From Thermoanaerobaculia bacterium (lineage in GTDB: Bacteria; Acidobacteriota; Thermoanaerobaculia; Gp7-AA8): a DNA stretch of 17,953 bases. The translations under genes and the position numbers were made by a program. Below the pieces are notes generated by a model. The model was not told the DNA's origin and did no database searches. It was given only the letters and a program-made list of their open reading frames with translations. The stretch spans positions 1 to 17,953 of the forward strand of contig JAMPYE010000021.1 of the NCBI GenBank assembly GCA_023700825.1, read 5' to 3'. Of the stretch, positions 7,786 to 14,759 are shown piece by piece; position 1 is the stretch's first letter, and every line of letters begins with the position of its first letter.

Positions 7786-9084
7786 CTATCCCGCCGCCCG
7801 CCGCATCACCACATAGACCGGCACGCTGCCGAGCAGGAGGATCATGCCCCAGTAGACGGCGTCCTTCCCTGCCCCGCCGACGGCCCAGAGCGAGTAGGCA
7901 AAGGCGAGCCCGCCGAGGATCAGGACACCCGCCGGAATCCGCTTCGCGGCGCTCCGCTCGCGCGCGAGGACGAGCAGCGCCATGCTGCTGAATACGTACG
8001 GCACGAGCGTCATGAGGGTTGCGAGGAGGATCAGGAAGGTGAACATCGCGACGAGGCCGCGGGTGTAGTTCATCAGCACGATTACCGTGACGATCACACT
8101 CGTCGAGACGAGCGCCAGCGCCGGCGTGCCATTCTTCGAGAGGCGGCCGAACGCCGGCGGGGCGAGGCCGTCGCGCGCCGCGGCCGCGGGCATCTGGCCC
8201 TGCATCAGGATCCAGCCGTTGAGCGCGCCGAGTGTCGAGACGACCGCGCCCGCGGCAATCAGATACGCGGCCCAATCGCCGAGCAGCAGCCGCGCCGCGT
8301 CGGCGAACGGCGCCGTCGACGTCGCCAGAACGTCGCGCGGAATCACGCCGAGCACCGCCGTGCTGCTCGCGATGTAAACCGCCGCTGCGAAGAGCGTTCC
8401 GACGACGGTCGCGCGCGGGATCGTCCGCTCCGGCGACTCGACGTCGTCCGATGGGACGGTCGCGGACTCGAGCCCGAGGAACGCCCACAGCGTCAGCGCC
8501 GCGGCAGCGGCGATCGCGGCGAGCAGCGGCTCCCCGCTCGGATTGAACGGCGTGAACTGCGATGGCTGCAGCCGCGCGAGCCCGATCGCCGCGACGACGA
8601 GCAGCGGCAGCACCTTGAGCACGGTCGTGACGAGTTGGACTCCGCCCGCAAGGCGCACTCCCGCGACGTTCACCGCGGTCAGTGTCCAGATCAGGACGAT
8701 GGTCACCGCTGCGGCGACGGCGTTGCTCTTTCCCGGCGCTCCCCAGAAGACCGTGAGATAGCCCGTGAACGCGGTCGCGATCGCGGCGTTCGACGCCCAG
8801 ATCGACAGCCAGTAGCCCCACCCGACGAGGAAGCCGACGAAGTCGCCGAACGCGGCGCGCGAGTAGGTGTACGGCCCGCCTGCGCCGCTGACCATCGTCG
8901 CGAGGCGCGCGAAGACGAGCGCCAGAAGCACCGACCCCACCGCGGTGAAGAGCCACGCGACGATGCTCAGCGCCCCGTAGCGCGCGAGCGACGACGGGAG
9001 CAGAAAGACTCCCGACCCGATCATGTTCCCGACGACGAGCGCCGTCGTCATCCAGAAGCCGAGTTTGGGTCGTGTTGGCGGCAC
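7786..9084 (-). CDS. APC-family amino acid/polyamine transporter, AdiC/PotE type
   Basis: Inner-membrane transporter of 432 residues with about 12 hydrophobic segments, close to the length of AdiC (445). Substrate-site motifs match basic amino acid/polyamine antiporters: GNMIGSGVF (19-27), GGPYTYSRAAFG (69-80), LTLWAFLGLESATV (197-210) and NGWILMQGQ (289-297). W200, E206 and W291 occupy the positions of AdiC W202, E208 and W293, which cover the bound arginine and sense pH in that protein. Exchange or uptake of an amino acid or its decarboxylation product is likely, but the substrate is not determined. No decarboxylase gene is adjacent. Translation probably starts at GTG 9084 without a visible Shine-Dalgarno; an ATG at 9051 would delete part of the N-terminus. 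The gene ends 105 bases before the tRNA. Confidence 0.88.
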   Translation of the reverse strand: MPPTRPKLGFWMTTALVVGNMIGSGVFLLPSSLARYGALSIVAWLFTAVGSVLLALVFARLATMVSGAGGPYTYSRAAFGDFVGFLVGWGYWLSIWASNAAIATAFTGYLTVFWGAPGKSNAVAAAVTIVLIWTLTAVNVAGVRLAGGVQLVTTVLKVLPLLVVAAIGLARLQPSQFTPFNPSGEPLLAAIAAAAALTLWAFLGLESATVPSDDVESPERTIPRATVVGTLFAAAVYIASSTAVLGVIPRDVLATSTAPFADAARLLLGDWAAYLIAAGAVVSTLGALNGWILMQGQMPAAAARDGLAPPAFGRLSKNGTPALALVSTSVIVTVIVLMNYTRGLVAMFTFLILLATLMTLVPYVFSSMALLVLARERSAAKRIPAGVLILGGLAFAYSLWAVGGAGKDAVYWGMILLLGSVPVYVVMRRAAG

Positions 9085-9106
9085 GGGGGGCGGTTGTTGG
9101 TTGCTG

Positions 9107-9242
9107 GTTGTTAGTTGTTAGACAGGCATCGCTAGTCTGCGCGAGAGGAGCCCGGATGCGCAATGGCGGGATGTTCGGGTCGCCGCTCGAGCCGGCATCG
9201 AGCCTCCAGCCAGCGAGCGCAACCTGTCTAACAACTAACAAC
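9107..9242. repeat. Inverted heptanucleotide-repeat element with 20-bp arms
   Basis: Perfect 20-bp arms at 9107-9126 and 9223-9242 end in TTAGACAGG and CCTGTCTAA and enclose a 96-bp spacer. The arms and flanks are built of 7-base units: GTTGTTG, GTTGCTG, GTTGTTA and GTTGTTA on the left (from about 9093), AACAACT twice and then AAAAACT twice on the right (to about 9255). The element fills the gap between the transporter start and the stop of the radical SAM gene, and the transporter's missing ribosome-binding site adjoins it. Confidence 0.8.
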
Positions 9243-9260
9243 TAAAAACTAAAAACTCCC

Positions 9261-10196
9261 CTACTTGTACCTGAGGTCGATGACTTTCCGCACGAGGTCT
9301 TTCGCGCCGTCGGGGAGGTTCTGGACGGTCGAGAGAATCGAGTTGAATGCAGGGTCCTTGCCGCCGTGCTTGAAGCACTCGGCGCAGCGCGGGAGCTCGG
9401 AGAGGTCGTTCTTCGCGAACGCCTCGTGCATCTTCGCGAAACGCTCGCTCGAGATCATCTCCTCGAGGCTCTGCGTCTTGAGGTCGCCGAAGATCTGGTC
9501 GCCGTGCGCGTCGTAGCAGCAATGCGTGACGCGACCGTCTGCGAAGACGACGAGCCAGGTGAAGAAGCCCCCCTGCATGCAGCCGTAGAACTTGCCATGC
9601 AGGTCGGTCTCTTCGTTGACGTCCAGCGCCTCGCAGGTCTTCTCGATGATCCGCGCGTTCTCGTACTTCTTCAGCTCGAAGAAGCGCTTGAAGTCGGCGA
9701 CCGTCTCGTCGGTCGTCAGACGCGAGCGCATCTTCTGCAGCTCGATCTTGAGCGGATGCCCTTTCGCCTGCTCGAGGAACGCCTTCGTCAACTCGGCGAG
9801 CTTGTTGAAATCGCCACCCGTGCGCAGCTGCGGATAGACCTCAGGGTTGATCGAGTCGATGCAGATGCGGAGCCGCTTGAGCGGCGTCGCGAGCAGCCGC
9901 TTGCCGATCTCCTCCGTGAGCACCAGGCCATTGGTCGAGACACTCGCCTCGGGGAAGAGCCGGATCGCGTCGTCGATCCGGGAGTAGAGCAGCGGCTCCC
10001 CCATCTCGTGGAGCCACTTGAGCTCGAGCCCCATGCCGTGGATCTCGCGCTCCGCCTTCTCGACGAGCCACCACTCCATGTCCTCGTACGGGCGGCGAAG
10101 GACCGGCAGCGGGCACATGCCGCAGCGCAGGTTGCACTTCGAGGTCAGCTCGAGGCCGACCTTGATGCGGCGCCTGTTGATCTTGACGGGCTTCAT
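9261..10196 (-). CDS. Radical SAM/SPASM-like protein
   Basis: A 311-residue radical S-adenosylmethionine enzyme. The CNLRCGMC motif (C21, C25, C28) should ligate the catalytic 4Fe-4S cluster, and GEP (66-68) is part of the SAM site. A cysteine-rich C-terminal part (C206, C226, C227, and C271-x2-C274 with following FKHGGK) has the spacing of a SPASM/twitch auxiliary-cluster domain, with the typical FADGRVTHCC and FGDLKTQSLEEM phrases. The reaction is unknown; such proteins modify peptides, sugars or lipids. No short peptide precursor gene is seen nearby, while glycosyltransferases are, so envelope or glycan chemistry is the more natural guess. The ATG at 10196 lacks a good Shine-Dalgarno sequence. 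Confidence 0.88.
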   Translation of the reverse strand: MKPVKINRRRIKVGLELTSKCNLRCGMCPLPVLRRPYEDMEWWLVEKAEREIHGMGLELKWLHEMGEPLLYSRIDDAIRLFPEASVSTNGLVLTEEIGKRLLATPLKRLRICIDSINPEVYPQLRTGGDFNKLAELTKAFLEQAKGHPLKIELQKMRSRLTTDETVADFKRFFELKKYENARIIEKTCEALDVNEETDLHGKFYGCMQGGFFTWLVVFADGRVTHCCYDAHGDQIFGDLKTQSLEEMISSERFAKMHEAFAKNDLSELPRCAECFKHGGKDPAFNSILSTVQNLPDGAKDLVRKVIDLRYK

Positions 10197-10250
10197 CTGG
10201 GTGGGCGCAACAGGGAGCGAAGGCGGGGCATTTCGGAATGGTTGAGCGGG

Positions 10251-10331
10251 GGACCGAAAGTCATAAGCCGGGCGCCGGCGCGAGAACCGAAAGCTCTCGC
10301 GACCGACGGACCAAAGTCAGAAGCCGGGCGC
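10251..10331. repeat. 24-25-bp direct repeat pair
   Basis: Copies at 10251-10275 and 10308-10331 share GGACC(G)AAAGTCA, then AAGCCGGGCGC, with one substitution and one single-base indel. Between them the stem CGCGAGA/TCTCGCG forms a hairpin around ACCGAAAGC. They sit in the 176-bp gap between the radical SAM start and the reductase stop. No function is evident. Confidence 0.65.
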
Positions 10332-10372
10332 GGGCCTGGGCTCTCGTTCCCTCACGCACCGAAGCAACGAGC

Positions 10373-11191
10373 TCACCCCCGCTTCTTTGCTTTCTCCATC
10401 ATTCCGCCGAGGAACTCGCTCATGCCGCCGCAGCCGTTCTGGGTCCAGCCGCCGTCGACGGGGATGACGGCACCGGTGACGTACGAGGCGAGGTCGGATG
10501 CGAGGAAGAGGCAGGCGTTTGCGACGTCAGCCGGCGTTCCCATCCGCCCGAGTGGCACGCCTTTCACCGTCATCGCGCGGATCTCCGGCGTCGGAGCGAG
10601 GCGCGCCATACCTTCGGTGCCGTCGATCGGCCCGGGGACGACCGAGTTCACGCGTACTCCGTCCCGTCCCCACTCGAGCGCGAGGGTCCGCGTGATCATG
10701 TCGACGCCCGCCTTCGCGGCGCTGACGTGGATTTGAGCCTTCGACGGCATGAACGCCTGCGGCGCGGAGATGTTGATGATCGACGCGCCCGGTTTGCGGA
10801 GGCGCGAAAAACACGCCGACATCACGTGGAACGTGCCGAGCAGGTCGATCTCCATCACGGAGCGGAAGCCGTTCGACGACAGGTCGGCCGCGAGCGACGG
10901 GAAGTTCCCCGCCGCGCCGGAGACGACGACGTCGAACGCTCCGAAGCGCTCCTGAACCGACGCGAGTCCGCGATCGACCGCTTCGGTGTCGCGCACGTCG
11001 GCAACGAAGCCCATCGCGTCGGCACCGAGCGATTTCAGCGCCGCGACCGTGTCGTCGACCTTCTCCTGCTTGCGGCTCGCCACCGCGACGCGCGCGCCAT
11101 GCGCGGCGAACGCCTCTGCGATCCCGCGGTTGATCCCGCTCGTGCCGCCGACCACGACGACGGTCTTGTCGGTGAAATTCAGGTAGGCCAT
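10373..11191 (-). CDS. DECR2-like short-chain dehydrogenase/reductase (putative 2,4-dienoyl-CoA reductase)
   Basis: A 272-residue Rossmann-fold SDR, probably NADPH-dependent and cytoplasmic. The nucleotide loop is GGTSGINRG (15-23). The usual YxxxK site reads HVSAAK (155-160), with V156 in the tyrosine position and K160 kept, and EIDLLGT (114-120) carries Asp where most SDRs have Asn. This arrangement, with NISAPQAF, VVPGPIDGTEGMARL (184-198) and ASYVTGAVIPVDGG (235-248), resembles peroxisomal 2,4-dienoyl-CoA reductase DECR2. Reduction of dienoyl-CoA intermediates of unsaturated fatty acid breakdown is the best guess. The start is firm: AGGAGG ends six bases before ATG 11191. No other beta-oxidation gene is adjacent, so the substrate remains inferential. 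Confidence 0.85.
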   Translation of the reverse strand: MAYLNFTDKTVVVVGGTSGINRGIAEAFAAHGARVAVASRKQEKVDDTVAALKSLGADAMGFVADVRDTEAVDRGLASVQERFGAFDVVVSGAAGNFPSLAADLSSNGFRSVMEIDLLGTFHVMSACFSRLRKPGASIINISAPQAFMPSKAQIHVSAAKAGVDMITRTLALEWGRDGVRVNSVVPGPIDGTEGMARLAPTPEIRAMTVKGVPLGRMGTPADVANACLFLASDLASYVTGAVIPVDGGWTQNGCGGMSEFLGGMMEKAKKRG

Positions 11192-11281
11192 GGCGATCCT
11201 CCTCTGTGACAGGGAGAGTACCTCGAAAAATGATTGTGGAGTCGCGAACGTAAATCCTCTCGCGACCGGACGTTCTGCCGC

Positions 11282-11303
11282 CCGGCGCCGCGCGAGGCGC
11301 CGG
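11282..11303. other. GC-rich hairpin between glycosyltransferase and reductase
   Basis: Perfect 8-bp arms CCGGCGCC (11282-11289) and GGCGCCGG (11296-11303) enclose a six-base loop. It lies 69 bases beyond the glycosyltransferase stop in the direction of transcription. No T-run follows on the minus strand, so it could be a weak terminator or simply a stable mRNA stem. A further small stem, GTCGCGA/TCGCGAC (11241-11247 and 11260-11266), is nearby. Confidence 0.4.
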
Positions 11304-11371
11304 CGAACACGACGCGACCAGCTATCCGGGCTGCGCGGGCGCGAGGGACCGCGGCGAGTCGGAATGCGTCG

Positions 11372-12502
11372 CTACGAGTGGAGCGCCTGCATCAGCCGCG
11401 CCGCGAACTCGTGCCAGGAGTAACGCCGTGCGGCGGCGGCCGCCGCGCGCTCCATTGCTCCTCGGTCGCACGACGAGAAGAAGCGCTCGAGCCCGGCTGC
11501 CAGGGCGGCAGGGCTCTCCGTCTCGATCAGGAGGCCGTTCGCACCGTTCTCGACGATCTCAGGCATGCCGCCCACGCGCGTTGCGATCACGGGCCGGCCG
11601 AAATGGAACGACGTGAGGACGACGCCGCTCTGCGCCTCGTGACGGTAGGGAGCGAGGACGACGTCGGCCGCGGCGAACCAGGTCGCGATCTCGGAGTCCG
11701 GGATGAACCGGAAGTCGAAACGCACCCGGCGCGGATCGAGACCGAGCCGCTTCGCCTGCTCCCGATATCCCTCCTCTCCTCCGTACCAGGCTTCACCCGC
11801 GACCAGCAAGAGCACGTCGCTGACGAGAAGCGGCCACGCGTCGAGGACGACGTCGAGCGCCTTGAAGGGACGCACGTGCCCGAAGAAGAGAGCGACCGGC
11901 CGGGACCCGTCGATTCCGAGCGCCCTTCTCGCGGCCTCGCGTGGCGGAACCTCGTTCCCCATCTCGTGAACGGGAAGGAAGATCTCCTCGATCCGCGGCG
12001 TAGCCCGGTCGCCTAACCGCCGCCTCGCTTCGTCCGCTTCGCTCTTCGCGTGGATCACCAGCAGGTCGGCGGACGCGAGCGCGCGCGTCGTCAGCCAGCT
12101 CTTCCAGGACGACGGCTCCTTGTCCGTGATGTTGTGGCACTGGTAGACGACCCTCGTCGTCGCGGGCAGCAGCGCGCGCATGACCAGGTACGGCATCGCC
12201 CACACCCAGACCCACCAGGTGAAGATCACCGCGTCGGGCCGCTCGCGGCGCAGCCGCAGCCCCTCGCGGATCCAGGTGAACGGGTTCACGACGTCGATCG
12301 CGAACCGTGCCCCGCGCGGCGTCTTCGGCTCGAGCGTCGGATCGCGATCGTCTCCACCGGGATAGAAGAGCCGCGGGAACTGCCGGCTGAACGAGTGGAT
12401 CGCGACGTCGTGCGATTTCGCCAGCTCCTCCGCCAGCCGCGTCGTGCAGTACGCGATCCCAGCGCGGTAAGGGTAGACGGGGCCGACGACGGCGAGCTTC
12501 AT
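11372..12502 (-). CDS. Glycosyltransferase family 4 (GT-B fold)
   Basis: A 376-residue GT-B enzyme that should transfer a sugar from a nucleotide-sugar donor with retention. The N-terminal domain begins MKLAVVGPVYPYRAGIA, with the glycine-containing acceptor-side loop of GT4 enzymes. The C-terminal donor domain contains FFGHVRPFKALDVVLDA (206-222), then EAQSGVVLTSFHFGRPVIATRVGG (289-312), corresponding to the family's E-x7-E region, although the second Glu appears replaced (Ser/Phe at the end of the spacer). The product is unknown; synthesis of an exopolysaccharide, LPS or glycolipid is likely. GAGG lies nine bases before ATG 12502. It is flanked by an SDR and an NAD(P)-binding protein in the same direction. 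Confidence 0.9.
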   Translation of the reverse strand: MKLAVVGPVYPYRAGIAYCTTRLAEELAKSHDVAIHSFSRQFPRLFYPGGDDRDPTLEPKTPRGARFAIDVVNPFTWIREGLRLRRERPDAVIFTWWVWVWAMPYLVMRALLPATTRVVYQCHNITDKEPSSWKSWLTTRALASADLLVIHAKSEADEARRRLGDRATPRIEEIFLPVHEMGNEVPPREAARRALGIDGSRPVALFFGHVRPFKALDVVLDAWPLLVSDVLLLVAGEAWYGGEEGYREQAKRLGLDPRRVRFDFRFIPDSEIATWFAAADVVLAPYRHEAQSGVVLTSFHFGRPVIATRVGGMPEIVENGANGLLIETESPAALAAGLERFFSSCDRGAMERAAAAAARRYSWHEFAARLMQALHS

Positions 12503-12550
12503 GTGTTACTGCCTCGCAGACGGAGCGAATCAAGGGAACGGAGACGAGAA

Positions 12551-12656
12551 CCGAAATGTCGAATGTCGAATGAAGAATGGAGAATGAAGAAGGAAAGGCA
12601 GGAAGCGGAGCTCAATTCTTCATTCCTCATTCTTCATTCGACATTCTACATTTCGG
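12551..12656. repeat. Inverted heptanucleotide-repeat element with 41-bp arms
   Basis: Arms 12551-12591 and 12616-12656 pair over 41 bases with three mismatches around a 24-base spacer. The left arm is built from 7-base units: GAATGTC, GAATGTC-like, GAATGAA, GAATGGA, GAATGAA. It is AT-rich against the surrounding GC-rich sequence. It fills the gap between the GT4 start and the stop of the HTATIP2-like gene. The design (phased heptamers forming one long hairpin) is the same as at 9107-9242 although the sequence is unrelated. Confidence 0.85.
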
Positions 12657-12679
12657 TGTTCGCGGCACTGCGCCTCGCA

Positions 12680-13372
12680 TCAGGCGCGGCCGAGAACGCT
12701 CAAGCTGTCGAACTCGTGCACGAACCGCCCCAGGTCGCGCTGGCGCGCCATCGCGACGATCGCGCGGGCGACGGTCGACGATTCGATCGCGCGGTACTTG
12801 CGGAGTCTGCCGCCGAGGAGCGGGTTGTAGAGCGGAGCGGCAAGCTGTCCGATGTGCTCCCCGAGACGCTTTTCGTTTCGCGCACCGAGCAGAAGGCCGG
12901 GGCGAACGATGTCGATCCGCTGGAACACGAGGTCGAAGAGCCGCTGCTCAACCTCCCCTTTCACGCGCAGGTAGAAGTTGCGCGAGGCCTCGCTCGCTCC
13001 AACGGAGGACACGAGGATCGCGTGCTTCGCGCCGAGCTTCTTTGCGATGCGCGCAAGGCGAAGGACAAGCTCGCGGTCGACCGCGAGAAATGCCGTCGGC
13101 GAGCCGGCGACCTTCATCGTCGTTCCGAGGCAGCAGACGTAAGTGTCGATGCCGCCGCCCGACACGGCCCTGATGCGGGACTCGAGCGCAGCATCAGCGT
13201 CGGAGTCGGCGAGATCGGCGACGACCGCGACGATCTTCGCGTCGCTGAAGCCCGGATCGCGCCGCACGGGAACGACGACCGGCCCCGCGATGGTCGAATC
13301 GGCCGCGAGCCCGAGCGCCACCTGGCGACCGATGAGGCCCGTAGCGCCAGCGAGAAGGATGCGCTTGCTCAT
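12680..13372 (-). CDS. HTATIP2/YraR-like NAD(P)-binding protein (atypical SDR)
   Basis: A 230-residue atypical short-chain dehydrogenase-like protein. It has the Rossmann motif GATGLIG (9-15), the strand ending CCLGTT (80-85, the CxGTT-type motif of the HTATIP2 group), SSVGA (122-126), and Y134-x3-K138 placed as in active SDRs. The closest group by pattern is HTATIP2/TIP30 and bacterial YraR, whose substrates are not established. It could act as an NAD(P)H sensor or an oxidoreductase. I chose ATG 13372 (MSKRILLAGATG) although an open frame extends 162 bases upstream, because that extension translates the four-hairpin repeat into non-protein-like sequence. No Shine-Dalgarno sequence is apparent. 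Confidence 0.85.
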   Translation of the reverse strand: MSKRILLAGATGLIGRQVALGLAADSTIAGPVVVPVRRDPGFSDAKIVAVVADLADSDADAALESRIRAVSGGGIDTYVCCLGTTMKVAGSPTAFLAVDRELVLRLARIAKKLGAKHAILVSSVGASEASRNFYLRVKGEVEQRLFDLVFQRIDIVRPGLLLGARNEKRLGEHIGQLAAPLYNPLLGGRLRKYRAIESSTVARAIVAMARQRDLGRFVHEFDSLSVLGRA

Positions 13373-13400
13373 TGGGAGAGAGTAATGCAGGACGCGACCA

Positions 13401-13531
13401 TGTGGAGTGCGAAAGCAAAGCTTTCGCCCTTCCTTGCCGAAGCGAAGCTTCGGCGTGATCGATTCGTTCCGGGAGCGGAAGCTGCGGCTTCCGCCGAGAA
13501 GGGGCGCAAGCTCTCGCTTGCGCACTCCACA
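13401..13531. repeat. 131-bp palindromic element with four matched hairpins
   Basis: Outer 11-bp inverted arms (13401-13411 TGTGGAGTGCG and 13521-13531) enclose four perfect 8-bp hairpins: 13409-13427 GCGAAAGC/GCTTTCGC, 13436-13454 GCCGAAGC/GCTTCGGC, 13475-13494 GCGGAAGC/GCTTCCGC and 13504-13523 GCGCAAGC/GCTTGCGC. All follow GCNNAAGC-loop-GCTTNNGC, with loops of 3, 3, 4 and 4 bases. The two variable bases differ in each but are always compensated in the partner arm. The two halves are also roughly inverted copies of each other. No reading frame through it looks like a protein. Confidence 0.88.
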
Positions 13532-13543
13532 CATAGCCCTCCG

Positions 13544-14623
13544 CTACGCGCCGAGAAAGCTCGTCACCGTCGACGCGAGGTACTTCCCCCACGTCTTAGG
13601 CTGGAACACGAGCGAGGACGACATGAAACAGGAATGCGTGCAATGGCACTCCTTCGCGGCGATCGACGCCCGCTGCCGGTCGGCCTCGGGGGAGAACCAG
13701 AGCTTGCCGAAGTCGTAGCCGACGTCGCGGACATTGCCGACCGCCTCTCGCAGCTCGCACATCCGCACCTCGCCGCGCGCGTCGATGACGCCGGAGATCG
13801 TCCCCGCGAAGCAGGGCGTCACCTGCGTCTCCTCTTCGAGGACGCGCAGTTCGACCTGGCGCGAGTAGATCTTCACGAACTTCAGGAAGCCGTCGTACTT
13901 CGGGAACGACTGCCAGTAGCGCTCGAGCCGCGGCAGCACCTCGCGGTAGCGCTCGGTCGTGATCGGCTGGATGTTCTTGTCGGGCTGGTCGCCGCGGAGC
14001 ATCTCGAAGGAGTGGAACGAGATCTCCGGGAAGTCGCGCCTGACGACCGTCGTCAGCTCCTCGAGATCGTCGACGTTGAAGGTGCACAAGCATGTGTGCA
14101 CATTGAGGGTGAAGTTCGGGAAGCGCACTTTGAGCGCATTGAGCTTCGCGTAGGTCGCCTTCGCCTTCTCGTAGCAGCCGGGGACGCCGCGAATCCAGTC
14201 GTGCTTCTCGCCGACGTGATCGATCGAGATGTTCACGACGATCTGCGTCGACGGGCACTTCTCGAGAATCTGCTCCGCCTGGCGCGCGATCGCGTCGGGC
14301 GAGACGGCGCCCGTCGGAATCGTGATCTGCTTCGCGCCCTTCTTCTTCGACAGCGCCTCGCAGATCTCCGGCAGGTCGCGCCGCATGAACGGCTCGCCTC
14401 CGCTCATGACGACGAAGAGCAGGTCGTCGAGCGAGTCGATTGTCTTCAGAAGCTCCTCGGTCGACAGCTCGTGCTCCTTGTCCTTCCGGAGCTGCTCCCA
14501 GTTGAAGCAGGTGCGACAGAACGAGTTGCAGTCGTACGTGAGGCCGAGGATCACGTAGATCGGCTTCATCCCGCGGCGGGAGAGGAGGTAGCGAAGGTAT
14601 TGCGCCTTGTCGGAGAACTTCAT
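13544..14623 (-). CDS. Radical SAM/SPASM-like protein
   Basis: A 359-residue radical SAM enzyme unrelated in detail to the one at 9261-10196. CNSFCRTC (C32, C36, C39) binds the catalytic cluster and SGGEP (74-78) contributes to SAM binding. C271 and C289 (CFAGTISGVIDARGEVRMCEL), and C326, C328 and C332 (CHCTHSC), form a SPASM-like auxiliary-cluster region. The substrate is unknown. Neighbours are the GT2 glycosyltransferase upstream and the HTATIP2-like protein downstream, and no peptide precursor is visible. I chose ATG 14623 because the protein begins like the family and the upstream open frame translates a palindromic repeat. It lacks a clear ribosome-binding site. Confidence 0.88.
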   Translation of the reverse strand: MKFSDKAQYLRYLLSRRGMKPIYVILGLTYDCNSFCRTCFNWEQLRKDKEHELSTEELLKTIDSLDDLLFVVMSGGEPFMRRDLPEICEALSKKKGAKQITIPTGAVSPDAIARQAEQILEKCPSTQIVVNISIDHVGEKHDWIRGVPGCYEKAKATYAKLNALKVRFPNFTLNVHTCLCTFNVDDLEELTTVVRRDFPEISFHSFEMLRGDQPDKNIQPITTERYREVLPRLERYWQSFPKYDGFLKFVKIYSRQVELRVLEEETQVTPCFAGTISGVIDARGEVRMCELREAVGNVRDVGYDFGKLWFSPEADRQRASIAAKECHCTHSCFMSSSLVFQPKTWGKYLASTVTSFLGA

Positions 14624-14715
14624 GTCGTATCGGCTGAGTGAACCGGAGGTTGCGCGGCAGTGTTCCCCGGGGACGAGGCGAAAGGCGGGCGACGACAGGC
14701 GATGAGCAGGCCAGC

Positions 14716-14750
14716 GGCCAATGCCGGCATTGAGGACAATCCGATTGGCC
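14716..14750. repeat. Nested palindrome GGCCAAT...ATTGGCC
   Basis: GGCCAAT (14716-14722) pairs with ATTGGCC (14744-14750), and the perfect 14-bp palindrome CAATGCCGGCATTG (14719-14732) overlaps the left arm, so two mutually exclusive folds are possible. It lies directly beside the twin hairpins at 14760-14823 and may belong to the same composite repeat. Confidence 0.55.
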
Positions 14751-14759
14751 CTTCGGTGG

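Noticed and set aside
7550..7816. 88-codon plus-strand open frame
   Set aside because: It crosses the tRNA-Glu gene and its terminator; not a gene.
9093..9255. CRISPR array
   Set aside because: The repeats are 7-base tandem units without unique spacers and occur as inverted arms; no cas gene is near.
9366..11209. Two long plus-strand open frames (456 and 323 codons)
   Set aside because: Antisense to the radical SAM and SDR genes; no domain, shadow composition.
13373..13534. N-terminal extension of the HTATIP2-like protein by 54 residues
   Set aside because: The extension translates the four-hairpin repeat; the family N-terminus MSKRILLAGATG begins at 13372.
9261..14623. RiPP biosynthetic cluster based on two SPASM radical SAM proteins
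   Set aside because: No short precursor-like ORF, peptidase or dedicated exporter is adjacent; the neighbours are glycosyltransferases and SDR-type proteins.
12050..14641. 863-codon open frame on the plus strand
   Set aside because: It is antisense to three well-supported leftward genes, runs through two palindromic repeats and has Arg/Glu/Asp/His-rich composition typical of high-GC shadows.
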